From Geomonas sp. Red32 (lineage in GTDB: Bacteria; Desulfobacterota; Desulfuromonadia; Geobacterales; Geobacteraceae), in the NCBI RefSeq assembly GCF_023652955.1, contig NZ_JAKLOY010000008.1, positions 1 to 64,000 of the forward strand: 64,000 bases of DNA, read 5' to 3'. Both the position numbers and the translations under genes were made by a program. Within the stretch, counting starts at the first letter, position 1. The number at the start of each line of letters is the position of its first letter. Below the pieces are notes generated by a model, which did no database searches, had not been told where the DNA came from, and worked only from the letters and a program-made list of their open reading frames with translations. Below are positions 47,648 through 56,492 of this stretch, piece after piece.

Positions 47648-48895
47648 TCACCTCAGAATTCCCCTAGTGTCGATCAGGACCTTCTCTTTTAGAAGCTCAT
47701 TATCGATCTGCTTAAACTCGTTATGGTCTACTAGAAGCAGGATTATATCCGCCTTTTGCAGGACATCGCTCAGATCAAAGAGTGCGAATTCGCAAAAATC
47801 ATCCGAAGCGTTCGGTTCACAAGCCATTACCTGACCGATGTCGGCTTTAATAAGCTTACGGGTGATTTCAAGCGCAGGGGACTCCCGCAGATCGTCGATA
47901 TTAGCCTTAAAGGCTAGGCCCAGGCAACCGATCACCGGATTTTTGAATCTATCGGCTTTGCTTTTTACCTTGTCCAGCACCCAGTTAGGCTTTGCATCAT
48001 TCACCTCACGGGCTGTCCGAATAAGCCTCGCCTCATCGGGAGCGGCAGCCACGATGAACCACGGATCTACCGCGATGCAGTGACCGCCGACCCCTGGTCC
48101 GGGCTGAAGTATGTTGACCCGGGGATGCTTGTTGGCAAGCTCAATGAGCTCCCAGACATTGATTCCCAGTTTGTCACAGATGATCGACAGTTCGTTCGCG
48201 AAGGCTATGCTGACGTCGCGGCTCGAATTCTCGACCAATTTGGCCATTTCAGCGGTCTTGCTGTCGGTCAGAAAGATCCCGCCGTTGCAAAAGGTTTTGT
48301 AAAGATCCCGCGCTGTTTCAGCAGCGGCCCTGTTCACTCCACCGATGATCCTGTCGTTGTCGACCAGTTCGCGAAGGATGTGCCCAGGAAGCACCCTTTC
48401 CGGACAGTGGGCCAAATGGATGGCGAGATTTGCTTGCTGGCTGGACCGGGAAGTCACCAAGTCCGGCCTCAGTTCAGCGATGATCTGGCCGATCCGCTCC
48501 GTGGTGCCAACTGGCGATGTTGACTCGAGAATCACCAAGTTCCCCTCCCTCAGGAAAGGAGCGATGCTTCTAGTGGCTGCCTCGATATAGCTGATGTCGG
48601 GAATCTTGAGACCGTGATCGCTGGTGCTGAATGGGGTGGGAACCGCCAGGATGAAGGTATCGGCTTCCTCTGGGACCAACGATGCCTTTAAATTTCCGCT
48701 GTGGACAGCGGAACGGACCAGGATATCAAGATCAGGCTCAACTATATGGATACTGCCCTGGTTGATGGTGTTGACAGCGGACTCATTGACATCAACTCCC
48801 AACACCTGGTGTCCTTTGGTGGCCAGCATGGATGCGGTGGGGAGTCCGATATAGCCTAAGCCGATTACTACTATTTTTTGCCTGTTCTTATGCAT
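47648..48895 (-). CDS. wecC: UDP-N-acetyl-D-mannosamine dehydrogenase
   Basis: A 415-residue UDP-sugar dehydrogenase. It has Rossmann motif VIGLGYIGLPTA, ESTSPVGTTER, the catalytic Cys region (PGPGVGGHCIAVDPWF) and a C-terminal Rossmann-like domain (VIGCLGLAFKANIDDLRESPA). It oxidises UDP-ManNAc to UDP-ManNAcA using NAD. It pairs with wecB 42 bp upstream, so the polysaccharide should contain N-acetylmannosaminuronic acid. Confidence 0.93.
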   Translation of the reverse strand: MHKNRQKIVVIGLGYIGLPTASMLATKGHQVLGVDVNESAVNTINQGSIHIVEPDLDILVRSAVHSGNLKASLVPEEADTFILAVPTPFSTSDHGLKIPDISYIEAATRSIAPFLREGNLVILESTSPVGTTERIGQIIAELRPDLVTSRSSQQANLAIHLAHCPERVLPGHILRELVDNDRIIGGVNRAAAETARDLYKTFCNGGIFLTDSKTAEMAKLVENSSRDVSIAFANELSIICDKLGINVWELIELANKHPRVNILQPGPGVGGHCIAVDPWFIVAAAPDEARLIRTAREVNDAKPNWVLDKVKSKADRFKNPVIGCLGLAFKANIDDLRESPALEITRKLIKADIGQVMACEPNASDDFCEFALFDLSDVLQKADIILLLVDHNEFKQIDNELLKEKVLIDTRGILR

Positions 48896-48937
48896 TGCCC
48901 TCGCTCCTTCTAAATTCTTAATTCAAAAAACAATAAA

Positions 48938-50068
48938 CTATAGTCGCTCCAAAGCTTCCCGGATCCGTAAAGAAGCCTGTCCGTCACCGTATGGATTGTG
49001 CGCCATGGACATGGTACGGTAGGCCTCGGGGTCGTCGAGCAGCCGCTGGGTCTCGTCCACGATGAGTTTCTCGTTTGTCCCTACCAAGAGGACGGTCCCG
49101 GCAGCCACGGCCTCCGGGCGCTCGGTGGTGTCGCGCATGACCAAGACAGGTTTCCCCAGCGAAGGGGCCTCCTCCTGCACCCCACCCGAATCGGTGATGA
49201 TGAGGTAACTCCGATTCATCAGGTAGACGAAGGGGAGATAGTCGGCAGGTTCTATCAGGTGAACGTTGCCGAGGTCGGCGCCCCCAAGGATGCGCTTCAC
49301 CGGTTCCTGCACATTCGGGTTGAGGTGCATCGGATAGAGGATCTCTACGTCGGGATTTTGTCGGGCGATGCGGGCCAAGCCACGGCAGATGCTCTCGAAC
49401 CCTTCGCCAAAGTTTTCACGACGATGCCCGGTCACCAGAATCAGCCTCTTCCCAGAATCGAGGAAAGAGAAGCGCTGGGCGAAGGTGTCGGTGAGAGATG
49501 CATCCTGGTTGATCATCGCTGACACCGAGAGGAGCGCGTCAACCACGGTGTTTCCGGTGACAACGATGGCCTCCTCGGAGGTCCCTTCCCTTAGAAGGTT
49601 GCCGCGGGAGGCGGTGGTCGGAGCGAAGTGGATGTCGGTGAGGGCGCCCGCCACTCGCCGATTCATCTCTTCCGGGAAGGGGGCAAACTTGTCGTGGGTC
49701 CTGAGCCCTGCCTCGACATGGCCTAGGCGAGTTCTCGTGTAGTAGGCGGCGATGGAAGCGGCCATGGTGGTAGATGTATCGCCATGCACCAGCATGATGT
49801 CAGGCCGCTCTTTTTCGAGGACCGGTTTGAGCCCCTGCAGGACGTTGCAGGTGATGTCGAACAGGTCCTGGCCGGGTTTCATGATGTTGAGGTCGTAATC
49901 GGGCTCTATTTTGAAGAGGCTAAGCACCTGATCGAGCATTTGCCGGTGCTGTGCGGTCACACAAACGATCGTCTTAAACTTCCCCGGGTGGTTCTGCAGT
50001 TCCTTTATCACCGGAGCCATCTTGATGGCTTCCGGGCGAGTACCGAAAACAAAAAGAACCTTTAACAT
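48938..50068 (-). CDS. wecB: UDP-N-acetylglucosamine 2-epimerase (non-hydrolysing)
   Basis: A 376-residue GT-B-like epimerase: [14 protein letters not shown] at the N-terminus, [31 protein letters not shown] and [28 protein letters not shown] are family signatures. It makes UDP-ManNAc for WecC. It lies directly upstream of wecC in the polysaccharide operon. Confidence 0.95.
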   Translation of the reverse strand: MLKVLFVFGTRPEAIKMAPVIKELQNHPGKFKTIVCVTAQHRQMLDQVLSLFKIEPDYDLNIMKPGQDLFDITCNVLQGLKPVLEKERPDIMLVHGDTSTTMAASIAAYYTRTRLGHVEAGLRTHDKFAPFPEEMNRRVAGALTDIHFAPTTASRGNLLREGTSEEAIVVTGNTVVDALLSVSAMINQDASLTDTFAQRFSFLDSGKRLILVTGHRRENFGEGFESICRGLARIARQNPDVEILYPMHLNPNVQEPVKRILGGADLGNVHLIEPADYLPFVYLMNRSYLIITDSGGVQEEAPSLGKPVLVMRDTTERPEAVAAGTVLLVGTNEKLIVDETQRLLDDPEAYRTMSMAHNPYGDGQASLRIREALERL

Positions 50069-50183
50069 CCTGATAAACCTTTCTTATATCTGAACTAGCC
50101 TTCTTTTAATACGTACGTGCTCTGATCAACTCGCTGCGGATAGCCCATTCCTCCCCCTGATCCTTCAACCGGAGGAGGGGGGA

Positions 50184-50729
50184 TTATGCGAAATATTCGG
50201 CATCCCTAAACGGCTTCCCTTCGGCGTCCTTTTTGGCCAGCAAGGGCTCACCTTGCAGAGGCCAGGCAATGGCAAGATCGGGATCGTTCCAGATGATGCT
50301 CCGCTCGTACTCCGGGGACCAGTAGTCGGTGGTCTTGTACAAAAATTCGGCGACCTCCGAGAGCACCACGAAACCGTGGGCAAAACCTTCCGGCACCCAG
50401 AGCTGCCGCTTGTTCTCGGCCGAGAGCACCACGCCGACCCATTTGCCGAAGGTGGGTGAGCTCTTGCGGATGTCCACCGCGACGTCGAAAACCTCGCCTA
50501 CCGTGGCCCGGACCAGTTTGCCCTGGGTGTTCTTGATCTGGTAATGGAGGCCGCGCAACACGTTCTTGCCCGACCGCGAATGGTTGTCCTGCACGAAAGC
50601 GGTTTTGAGGCCGGTCTTCTCCTCCCACTCCTTCTGGTTGTAGCTTTCGAAAAAGAAGCCACGCTGATCGCCGAAAACGGTCGGCTCGATGATCTTTACT
50701 TCCGGAATCTCGGTGTCGATGACGCGCAT
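50184..50729 (-). CDS. rfbC: dTDP-4-dehydrorhamnose 3,5-epimerase
   Basis: A 181-residue cupin-fold epimerase. It has GDQRGFFFESYNQ, FVQDNHSRSGKNVLRGLHYQ (catalytic His), VAVDIRKSSPTFGKWVG and WVPEGFAHGF. The ATG at 50729 has GGGAG upstream; the longer open frame has no homology. It comes after rfbB in the operon. RfbA and RfbD are not in this window, so dTDP-rhamnose synthesis would need genes elsewhere, or the product is another dTDP-sugar. Confidence 0.94.
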   Translation of the reverse strand: MRVIDTEIPEVKIIEPTVFGDQRGFFFESYNQKEWEEKTGLKTAFVQDNHSRSGKNVLRGLHYQIKNTQGKLVRATVGEVFDVAVDIRKSSPTFGKWVGVVLSAENKRQLWVPEGFAHGFVVLSEVAEFLYKTTDYWSPEYERSIIWNDPDLAIAWPLQGEPLLAKKDAEGKPFRDAEYFA

Positions 50730-50820
50730 TAACTGCAACTCCCCTGGCTGGCGAATTTCGGACGCCAGAAATCTCCTGCAACCACCAGATATTATTGATG
50801 AATACCCGAAATTTTTGGGC

Positions 50821-50842
50821 AAAATTCGAACGTTCGAATTTT
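50821..50842. promoter_or_regulatory. Perfect 22-bp palindrome between rfbB and rfbC
   Basis: The palindrome is centred between 50831 and 50832, with core TTCGAACGTTCGAA flanked by AAAA and TTTT. It lies 92 bp upstream of rfbC. It could be an operator, a weak terminator of rfbB, or a cruciform. Confidence 0.6.
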
Positions 50843-50916
50843 TCTCGCAAGCTTCCGGAATCGTTAAGGAATAGCCAATTTTTCTGTTTCGGGCTCCCCA
50901 AACGCCGGGGCGCCGG

Positions 50917-51987
50917 CTACTTCAGCCTCTCGCTGTACATGGAGCGGTAGTACTCCTGGTAGCTGCCGTTAAGGATGGCATCGGTCCAGGCGGTGTTGGC
51001 GAGGTACCACTCGATGGTGCGGCGGATTCCCTCCTGGAAGGTGACCTCGGGCTCCCAGCCGAGCTCACTGCGAAGCTTGGAGGCGTCGATGGCATAGCGC
51101 TTGTCGTGCCCGGGGCGGTCCTTGACGAAGCGGATCAGCGAGCGGCGCGGCATTCCATCGGCAAGGGGGGGAGCGACTTCGTCGAGGAGGTCGCAGATGG
51201 TTTCCACCACCTCGAGATTTTTCTTCTCGCTGTTCCCGCCTACGTTGTAGGTGTCACCCACTTTCCCCTGGTCGAGCACCCTCAGGATGGCCCGGCAGTG
51301 GTCCACGACGTAAAGCCAGTCGCGGACGTTGCTCCCGTCCCCGTAGACCGGGAGATCCTTCCCCTTCAAAGCATTGGTGATGATGAGGGGGATCAGCTTT
51401 TCGGGGAAGTGGTACGGGCCGTAGTTGTTGGAGCAGTTGGTCATCAGGGTCGGCAGCCCGTAGGTGTGGTGGTAGGCGCTCACCAAGTGGTCGGAGGAAG
51501 CCTTGCTGGCCGAGTACGGCGAGCGGGGATCGTAAGGAGTAGTCTCGGTGAAGTAGCCGGTCTCCCCCAGCGACCCGTACACCTCGTCGGTGGAGACGTG
51601 CAGGAACCTTTTTCCGGTAGCGTCCCTACCCTCCCCCAGCCAGGCGGCGCGTGCCGCCTCCAGGAGGGTGAAGGTCCCGATGATGTTGGTTTCGATGAAG
51701 GCGGCCGGCCCGTCGATGCTCCGGTCGACGTGGGACTCGGCGGCAAAATGGACCACGTGGTCGATCTTCTCCTCGCTGAAGATCCGATTAATCAGTTCGG
51801 CGTCGCAGATGTCGCCTTTTACGAACCGGTAGCGGGGATCGTCGGCCAGATCGGCGACGTTGGCCAGGTTCCCCGCATAGGTGAGCTTGTCCAGGTTCAC
51901 CAGCCGGAAGTCGCGATCGGTACCCAACAGAAGACGGACAAAGTTGCCGCCGATGAACCCACAGCCGCCAGTCACCAAGATGTTCAT
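50917..51987 (-). CDS. rfbB: dTDP-glucose 4,6-dehydratase
   Basis: A 356-residue extended [16 protein letters not shown] (NAD binding), [19 protein letters not shown] and [11 protein letters not shown] (catalytic Tyr-x3-Lys). The length is normal. GGAGG lies seven bases before the ATG. It converts dTDP-glucose to the 4-keto-6-deoxy form used by RfbC downstream. Confidence 0.96.
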   Translation of the reverse strand: MNILVTGGCGFIGGNFVRLLLGTDRDFRLVNLDKLTYAGNLANVADLADDPRYRFVKGDICDAELINRIFSEEKIDHVVHFAAESHVDRSIDGPAAFIETNIIGTFTLLEAARAAWLGEGRDATGKRFLHVSTDEVYGSLGETGYFTETTPYDPRSPYSASKASSDHLVSAYHHTYGLPTLMTNCSNNYGPYHFPEKLIPLIITNALKGKDLPVYGDGSNVRDWLYVVDHCRAILRVLDQGKVGDTYNVGGNSEKKNLEVVETICDLLDEVAPPLADGMPRRSLIRFVKDRPGHDKRYAIDASKLRSELGWEPEVTFQEGIRRTIEWYLANTAWTDAILNGSYQEYYRSMYSERLK

Positions 51988-52031
51988 TGCATATCCTCCA
52001 TGCCGAGCATCACACTCGGCTGAATTTCAGA

Positions 52032-54350
52032 CTATCCTCTTCCGAATTTCCACCACGGCTTCTTCTCGGGCTCAAGGCCGTAGCCATAACCATAGCCATA
52101 GCCGTTGCCATACCCGTAGCCGTATCCGTAGCCGTACCCATACCCCTGCCCTCCGGAATTCTTATCCGATACGACATAGCCTGCGATAGGGGCCGAAACG
52201 GAAAGCAGAGTCTCCTTGGTCCGCTGTGCGGCTTTGATGGGTACCCGCCCGGCTTCGACAACGACCACGACCTGGTCGGCCAGCCGGGTCAGCACCGCAG
52301 CATCGGTAACCGCCAGCACCGGTGGTGCATCGATTACTACCTGGTCGTACTTAGCGGACATTTCTTCCACCAAGTGCATCATCGCATCCGAGCCGAGCAT
52401 TTCGGACGGGTTCGGGGGGACGGTGCCGGCCCGGAGGAGATCGAGCCCCTCGACCTCCGTGGTAAAGATGGACTCGGCAGCAGGGGTATCGCCCGCCAAG
52501 ACTTCGGTAAGCCCATGCCCTCTTCCAATACCGAACTTTTCGTGAAGGGTTGAACGGCGGAGGTCGCAGTCAATCAACAGGATACGGCTGCCGGTCTGGG
52601 CCAGGGTAATGGCCAGGTTGGAGGAAATGGTGGATTTCCCTTCCCCCGGGAAGGAACTGGTGACAAGCAAAACCTTTTTCTTGCGATTCACTCCACTGAA
52701 GTGGAGACCGGTGCGAATGGCGCGAAAGGCTTCGGACGCAGGCGCTTTGGGCGAGAAATGAGTCACCATGGCCTCGTTGCCGTCCTTCTTCTGGATAAAG
52801 GGCACTACCCCCAACATAGGGAGAGGGGAGAGTACCTGCTTGGTCTGGTCGGGATCCTTAAGCGTGTCGTCCAAATACTCCTTGAAAAAGCAAAGCCCGG
52901 CCCCGCTCATCAAGCCGAGTATGAGTCCTAGAAGGAGGTTTTTCGCCTTTTTGGGCGAGACCGGGTCGTCGGCGGCAATAGCCGAGTCGACAATGCTTAT
53001 GTTGTTGATGGTCGACGCCCTCGCTATCCGGGCCTCCTCATGCTTTTGCAGCAAAAAGGTGTAGATGTCGGAGTTGACCTTATTGACTCGCATCAAACGC
53101 GCGAGGTCCCGCTCGGCCACCGGAAGCTTTTTGATCCCCGCATCATACTGAGCGATCAACCTGGTAAGGTTTACCTCATCCTTCCGGATGGTTGCCAAGG
53201 TGGTTTCATAGGTAGCCTGAAGCTTTTTCTGGACCTCATCTATCTGGCCCTGGACCACCCTAACCCCGGGATGGTTTTCAGTGGAATCAGAAAGGAGTCC
53301 CTTTTTCTGGATCTGCAGGTCGGCCAATTTCGAAGTCAAAGCGCTAATCACCGGGTCGTCGGTCGGCCCGGGTGAATATATGGCCCCTTTCAGCCTTGCT
53401 GCCTTGAGGGAGGAAAGGGCAAACTCAACCTGCTTTCGCCGCAGGATCAGGTCGGCCTTCTGTTTCTCGGTGTCGGAGAGGAGTTGCAGCAGGTTTTGCG
53501 CTTCGGCATCGAGTTGAACAACGCCCGTGGCTGTTTTATAAGCCTCCAACTTTTTCTCGGCATCCTCAAGATCGTTTTTGACCCCCTTCAACTGGTCTTC
53601 GACAAAGCTGACGGTACGGGTGGCCTCCTCCGCCTTGAGGGCTACCCCTTTATCCAGATAGGCCTGCACCAAGGTGTTTACAACGTCCCGGGCAAGAATG
53701 GGGTTCCGGCTGCGATAGGTGACGGCGATAACGTTGGTCTTTTTGCCAACCTCCGTCGCCTTGATCCTCTTTCCCAAGGCCTCGACCGTCTCGTTGAAGG
53801 GAAGCATGGTAAGACGGAAGTGATCCCCCTTCGCCCCCTTCAATTCCTTGACGAGGAGGGTCATGCCTTTGCCTTGGAAGAGGGTGCCCACCCTTCCGCT
53901 TCCCAAGACGGTGCCGTCGCTGTCGGTCACGGAGAAGGTACCCGGTCCGGTTATGTCGACGGAATAGATCGGGTCCTGAGAGGTCGAGGTGAAATCAAGC
54001 AGCTTTACTTCCACACCGTCCGATTTCTTGCCGATCTTCCAGTTAAGGTGCAGAGCAGACACCACGGCTTCCATGTTGCTGCGGGCCCTGAGGATCTCGA
54101 GCTCCGAATCTACCGGAGCGGCAGCGTTGAGAAGAAGATCACCCATCTGGCCAACCTTGCCTTTGTCGTCTTTGACAAAGAGGGTTGCCGTCGATTCGTA
54201 GGAGGGGGGGACCAGGAAGGTATAGAGAGCCACCAGCACAAAAAACAAAAGGAAGGTGGCCCAGAAGGTCATCCTCCTTCTCATAATCACTTTAATGTAA
54301 TCCTGCAGGTGGATTTCCTCCACCTGCGTAACGGGCAACTGCTGGTTCAT
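52032..54350 (-). CDS. Wzc-like chain-length determinant / BY-kinase with (Gly-Tyr)n tail
   Basis: A 772-residue co-polymerase. It has an N-terminal Wzz domain with TM1 at ~30-50, a long periplasmic coiled-coil region (~180-430), TM2 at ~445-465, and a C-terminal bacterial tyrosine kinase domain with Walker A SSFPGEGKSTISS, Walker A' ILLIDCDLRR and Walker B VVIDAPPVLA. The tail is a near-perfect Gly-Tyr repeat with ten tyrosines (about residues 735-757). It controls EPS polymerisation with the Wza-like exporter directly upstream and the CpsB phosphatase. Confidence 0.94.
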   Translation of the reverse strand: MNQQLPVTQVEEIHLQDYIKVIMRRRMTFWATFLLFFVLVALYTFLVPPSYESTATLFVKDDKGKVGQMGDLLLNAAAPVDSELEILRARSNMEAVVSALHLNWKIGKKSDGVEVKLLDFTSTSQDPIYSVDITGPGTFSVTDSDGTVLGSGRVGTLFQGKGMTLLVKELKGAKGDHFRLTMLPFNETVEALGKRIKATEVGKKTNVIAVTYRSRNPILARDVVNTLVQAYLDKGVALKAEEATRTVSFVEDQLKGVKNDLEDAEKKLEAYKTATGVVQLDAEAQNLLQLLSDTEKQKADLILRRKQVEFALSSLKAARLKGAIYSPGPTDDPVISALTSKLADLQIQKKGLLSDSTENHPGVRVVQGQIDEVQKKLQATYETTLATIRKDEVNLTRLIAQYDAGIKKLPVAERDLARLMRVNKVNSDIYTFLLQKHEEARIARASTINNISIVDSAIAADDPVSPKKAKNLLLGLILGLMSGAGLCFFKEYLDDTLKDPDQTKQVLSPLPMLGVVPFIQKKDGNEAMVTHFSPKAPASEAFRAIRTGLHFSGVNRKKKVLLVTSSFPGEGKSTISSNLAITLAQTGSRILLIDCDLRRSTLHEKFGIGRGHGLTEVLAGDTPAAESIFTTEVEGLDLLRAGTVPPNPSEMLGSDAMMHLVEEMSAKYDQVVIDAPPVLAVTDAAVLTRLADQVVVVVEAGRVPIKAAQRTKETLLSVSAPIAGYVVSDKNSGGQGYGYGYGYGYGYGNGYGYGYGYGLEPEKKPWWKFGRG

Positions 54351-54360
54351 ATTTTCTTCC

Positions 54361-55413
54361 CTATTTGCTTAGGTACTTGATTGACACGAAGGGCTGGAGC
54401 ACGTTGCTGACCAGTTGCAGGGAGGGGAGCATGTCGGCGATGGCATCGTTCCAGTTCCCGAAGCCGCTCTTCGGCACGTAGATAACGTCGCCATCGACGA
54501 GAGGCGGCGAGATGGCCTCCCCCTTGAGGATCTTCTGGAAGTCGACGACGATGAGCTGGCCGCGGGTGGTGGACAGCGAGCGGATGATCCTCAGGTGCTT
54601 GAGATCGTAGCCGGTGTCGCGCAGGTCCGCGCTCCCGACCGCCTGGGCGAGATTCATCCCCGTGCTCGGCATCGGAACCACACCCGGCTTCTTGACCGCT
54701 CCGAAAACGAAAACGACCTGGTTGCGGTTGTCGGGAAGATAAATGGTATCCCCCCCCTTCAACCAGACGTTCTGCTTCAGATCGCCCCCCTGGAGAAGGT
54801 CCCAGAGATCCACCGGGACAATCTTGCCGTCCCGGGAAAGCCGGGCGCCGCGGAGGTTCGCGGTCGGGTCGAAACCGCTTCCCAGCGATATTCCCTGGAC
54901 CAGGTTCAGCGGCCGGTCCATGTAGTAGGTCCCCGGCATCTTGAACTGCCCCATCAGGTACAGCGGAAGGCTCTTGTATTCCGCCACCTCCACCACCACC
55001 CAGGGGGACTGCAGGTACTTCTTCAGCACGACCGACAGCTTCGCCTCGATCTCGGTCAGGGTGAGTCCGGCAACCTGGACCGCTCCGGCCAAGGGAACAT
55101 GGAGGAACCCCTTGCCGTCTACCCTGCTCCCCTGAACCTTGCCGTTAGCCCCCGGAGAGGCCACCGTGAATTCTGGCCGCCCGTTGATATCGACCAGGAG
55201 AACGTCGCCGGGGCCCACTTGGTAGTCTTTGGACGGTGCGGGCTCGGGAGGGAGAGTAGGGACGGAGACTTCTTCCTTGGCAACGATGGCACTGCCTATC
55301 TCTTTGACGGTGCCGGGAGGAATGTCTCGGTAGGGGGCACAACTGGGTAAGCCGAATAAAGCGAGGAACAGTACTGCCAGAGGTACTGAACGCAGAATGC
55401 TATGTCTTTTCAT
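54361..55413 (-). CDS. Wza-like polysaccharide export lipoprotein (SLBB)
   Basis: A 350-residue outer-membrane exporter subunit with signal peptide and lipobox FGLPSC (~residue 25). It has a polysaccharide-export domain (YQVGPGDVLLVDINGRPE, ~65-150) and SLBB domains (~150-300, including VFVFGAVKKPG and VDGDVIYVPKSGF). I prefer ATG 55413; a GTG two codons upstream is possible. It is the first gene of the main EPS operon and has a good sigma-70-type promoter just upstream. Confidence 0.92.
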   Translation of the reverse strand: MKRHSILRSVPLAVLFLALFGLPSCAPYRDIPPGTVKEIGSAIVAKEEVSVPTLPPEPAPSKDYQVGPGDVLLVDINGRPEFTVASPGANGKVQGSRVDGKGFLHVPLAGAVQVAGLTLTEIEAKLSVVLKKYLQSPWVVVEVAEYKSLPLYLMGQFKMPGTYYMDRPLNLVQGISLGSGFDPTANLRGARLSRDGKIVPVDLWDLLQGGDLKQNVWLKGGDTIYLPDNRNQVVFVFGAVKKPGVVPMPSTGMNLAQAVGSADLRDTGYDLKHLRIIRSLSTTRGQLIVVDFQKILKGEAISPPLVDGDVIYVPKSGFGNWNDAIADMLPSLQLVSNVLQPFVSIKYLSK

Positions 55414-55445
55414 TTCCACCTATCCCGTGAAATGTGTAGGTATCT

Positions 55446-55474
55446 CGAATAGCATTTCAGAGACATGAAGTCAA
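55446..55474 (-). promoter_or_regulatory. Sigma-70-type promoter of the EPS operon
   Basis: Minus strand: -35 TTGACT (55469-55474), 17-bp spacer, -10 TATTCG (55446-55451). The predicted start gives a leader of about 25 bases. Confidence 0.6.
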
Positions 55475-55628
55475 ATGTTTAAAGGGTTTTGGATGAAATT
55501 TTTCGTATTTGATACAAGGATTTACGCTGGCAAAGACAGAGATAGCTGCATTTCGGAGAGATATCGGCGAGGGGTATATCGAGGAAGGTCAGCCCTTTTC
55601 AGGACAAACTCTATCCTGATGGAGGTCT

Positions 55629-56393
55629 TTACCGGTGCAGCTCTTCCCCGGTGAGGAGCCGGAGCGCGGCGGCATCGCCGACGACGGATACGATAGCGTC
55701 GATTCCCTGGGAAACGATCTGGCCGAGCCGTTCGCTTTTGTGGGCGTCGCTCCCCAGGCACGAGTAGACGCCGTGGCGGAGAAAGAGCAGGGCCCGCTGC
55801 TTGATCTCATGGCCGTAGTAGCCGGCGAAACTGCCGAGGTTCCCCTGGAACCGGCAGCCGGACTCCTTGAGGCTGACGATCAGCGAGCTCTCCATGTCAG
55901 GCTGCTTCTGCCGCTTCCACAAAAGCGACATCAGCCCGGCGTCCCGGCACCCCGGCTCGAAGACGTTGCACCGCTCGGGATGGGCGAACAGCGGGACGAT
56001 CCCCCGGTTAAGCATCCACGAGACCACGGGGGGAAGGATCTCCTTCCCGGCGGCGAACGGAACCTCGACCAGCAGGTGCGGTACTGTCCCGGTGGTCAGG
56101 GCGTCGCCGGCCTGGTCGACGAGGAACTCGTCCATGTAGTGCTCGGTACCGGGCACGAGCTTCAGGTCGATCCCCGCCTCGTGGACGTGGCGCTGAAGCT
56201 GGCGGGTCCCCTGCCTCACCTTTTCCGGTTCGTTGTCGAAGCACCCTTTGATCCGGTGGGGCGTGCAGTGAACGGTGCCGAAGCCGCAATCCACGAGGAT
56301 CCTGGCCATCTCCAGGGAATGCTCGAGAGTCCCCGATCCGTCGTCGATGCCGGGAAGAAGGTGGGAATGGTAGTCGGTATAACGAGTGGTCAT
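55629..56393 (-). CDS. CpsB/CapC-type PHP tyrosine phosphatase
   Basis: A 254-residue manganese-dependent phosphatase of the PHP superfamily. It has DYHSHLLPGIDDGSG at the N-terminus, CTPHRI, LVEVPF, PLFAHPERC and SCLGSDAHKSER. These enzymes dephosphorylate Wzc-type tyrosine kinases, matching the tyrosine-rich Wzc here. The ATG at 56393 is chosen because family members begin just before the HSH motif; a GTG seven codons upstream is possible. Neither start has a strong ribosome binding site. Confidence 0.9.
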   Translation of the reverse strand: MTTRYTDYHSHLLPGIDDGSGTLEHSLEMARILVDCGFGTVHCTPHRIKGCFDNEPEKVRQGTRQLQRHVHEAGIDLKLVPGTEHYMDEFLVDQAGDALTTGTVPHLLVEVPFAAGKEILPPVVSWMLNRGIVPLFAHPERCNVFEPGCRDAGLMSLLWKRQKQPDMESSLIVSLKESGCRFQGNLGSFAGYYGHEIKQRALLFLRHGVYSCLGSDAHKSERLGQIVSQGIDAIVSVVGDAAALRLLTGEELHR

Positions 56394-56492
56394 ATTGCCG
56401 GAGAGTACTAGCACGATACTGTCATCAAGTCAAAAGGTTCGGTTGCATGACGGAAAGTCGCCGATAGAATTAACTGATCCAAGAGGTGACAC

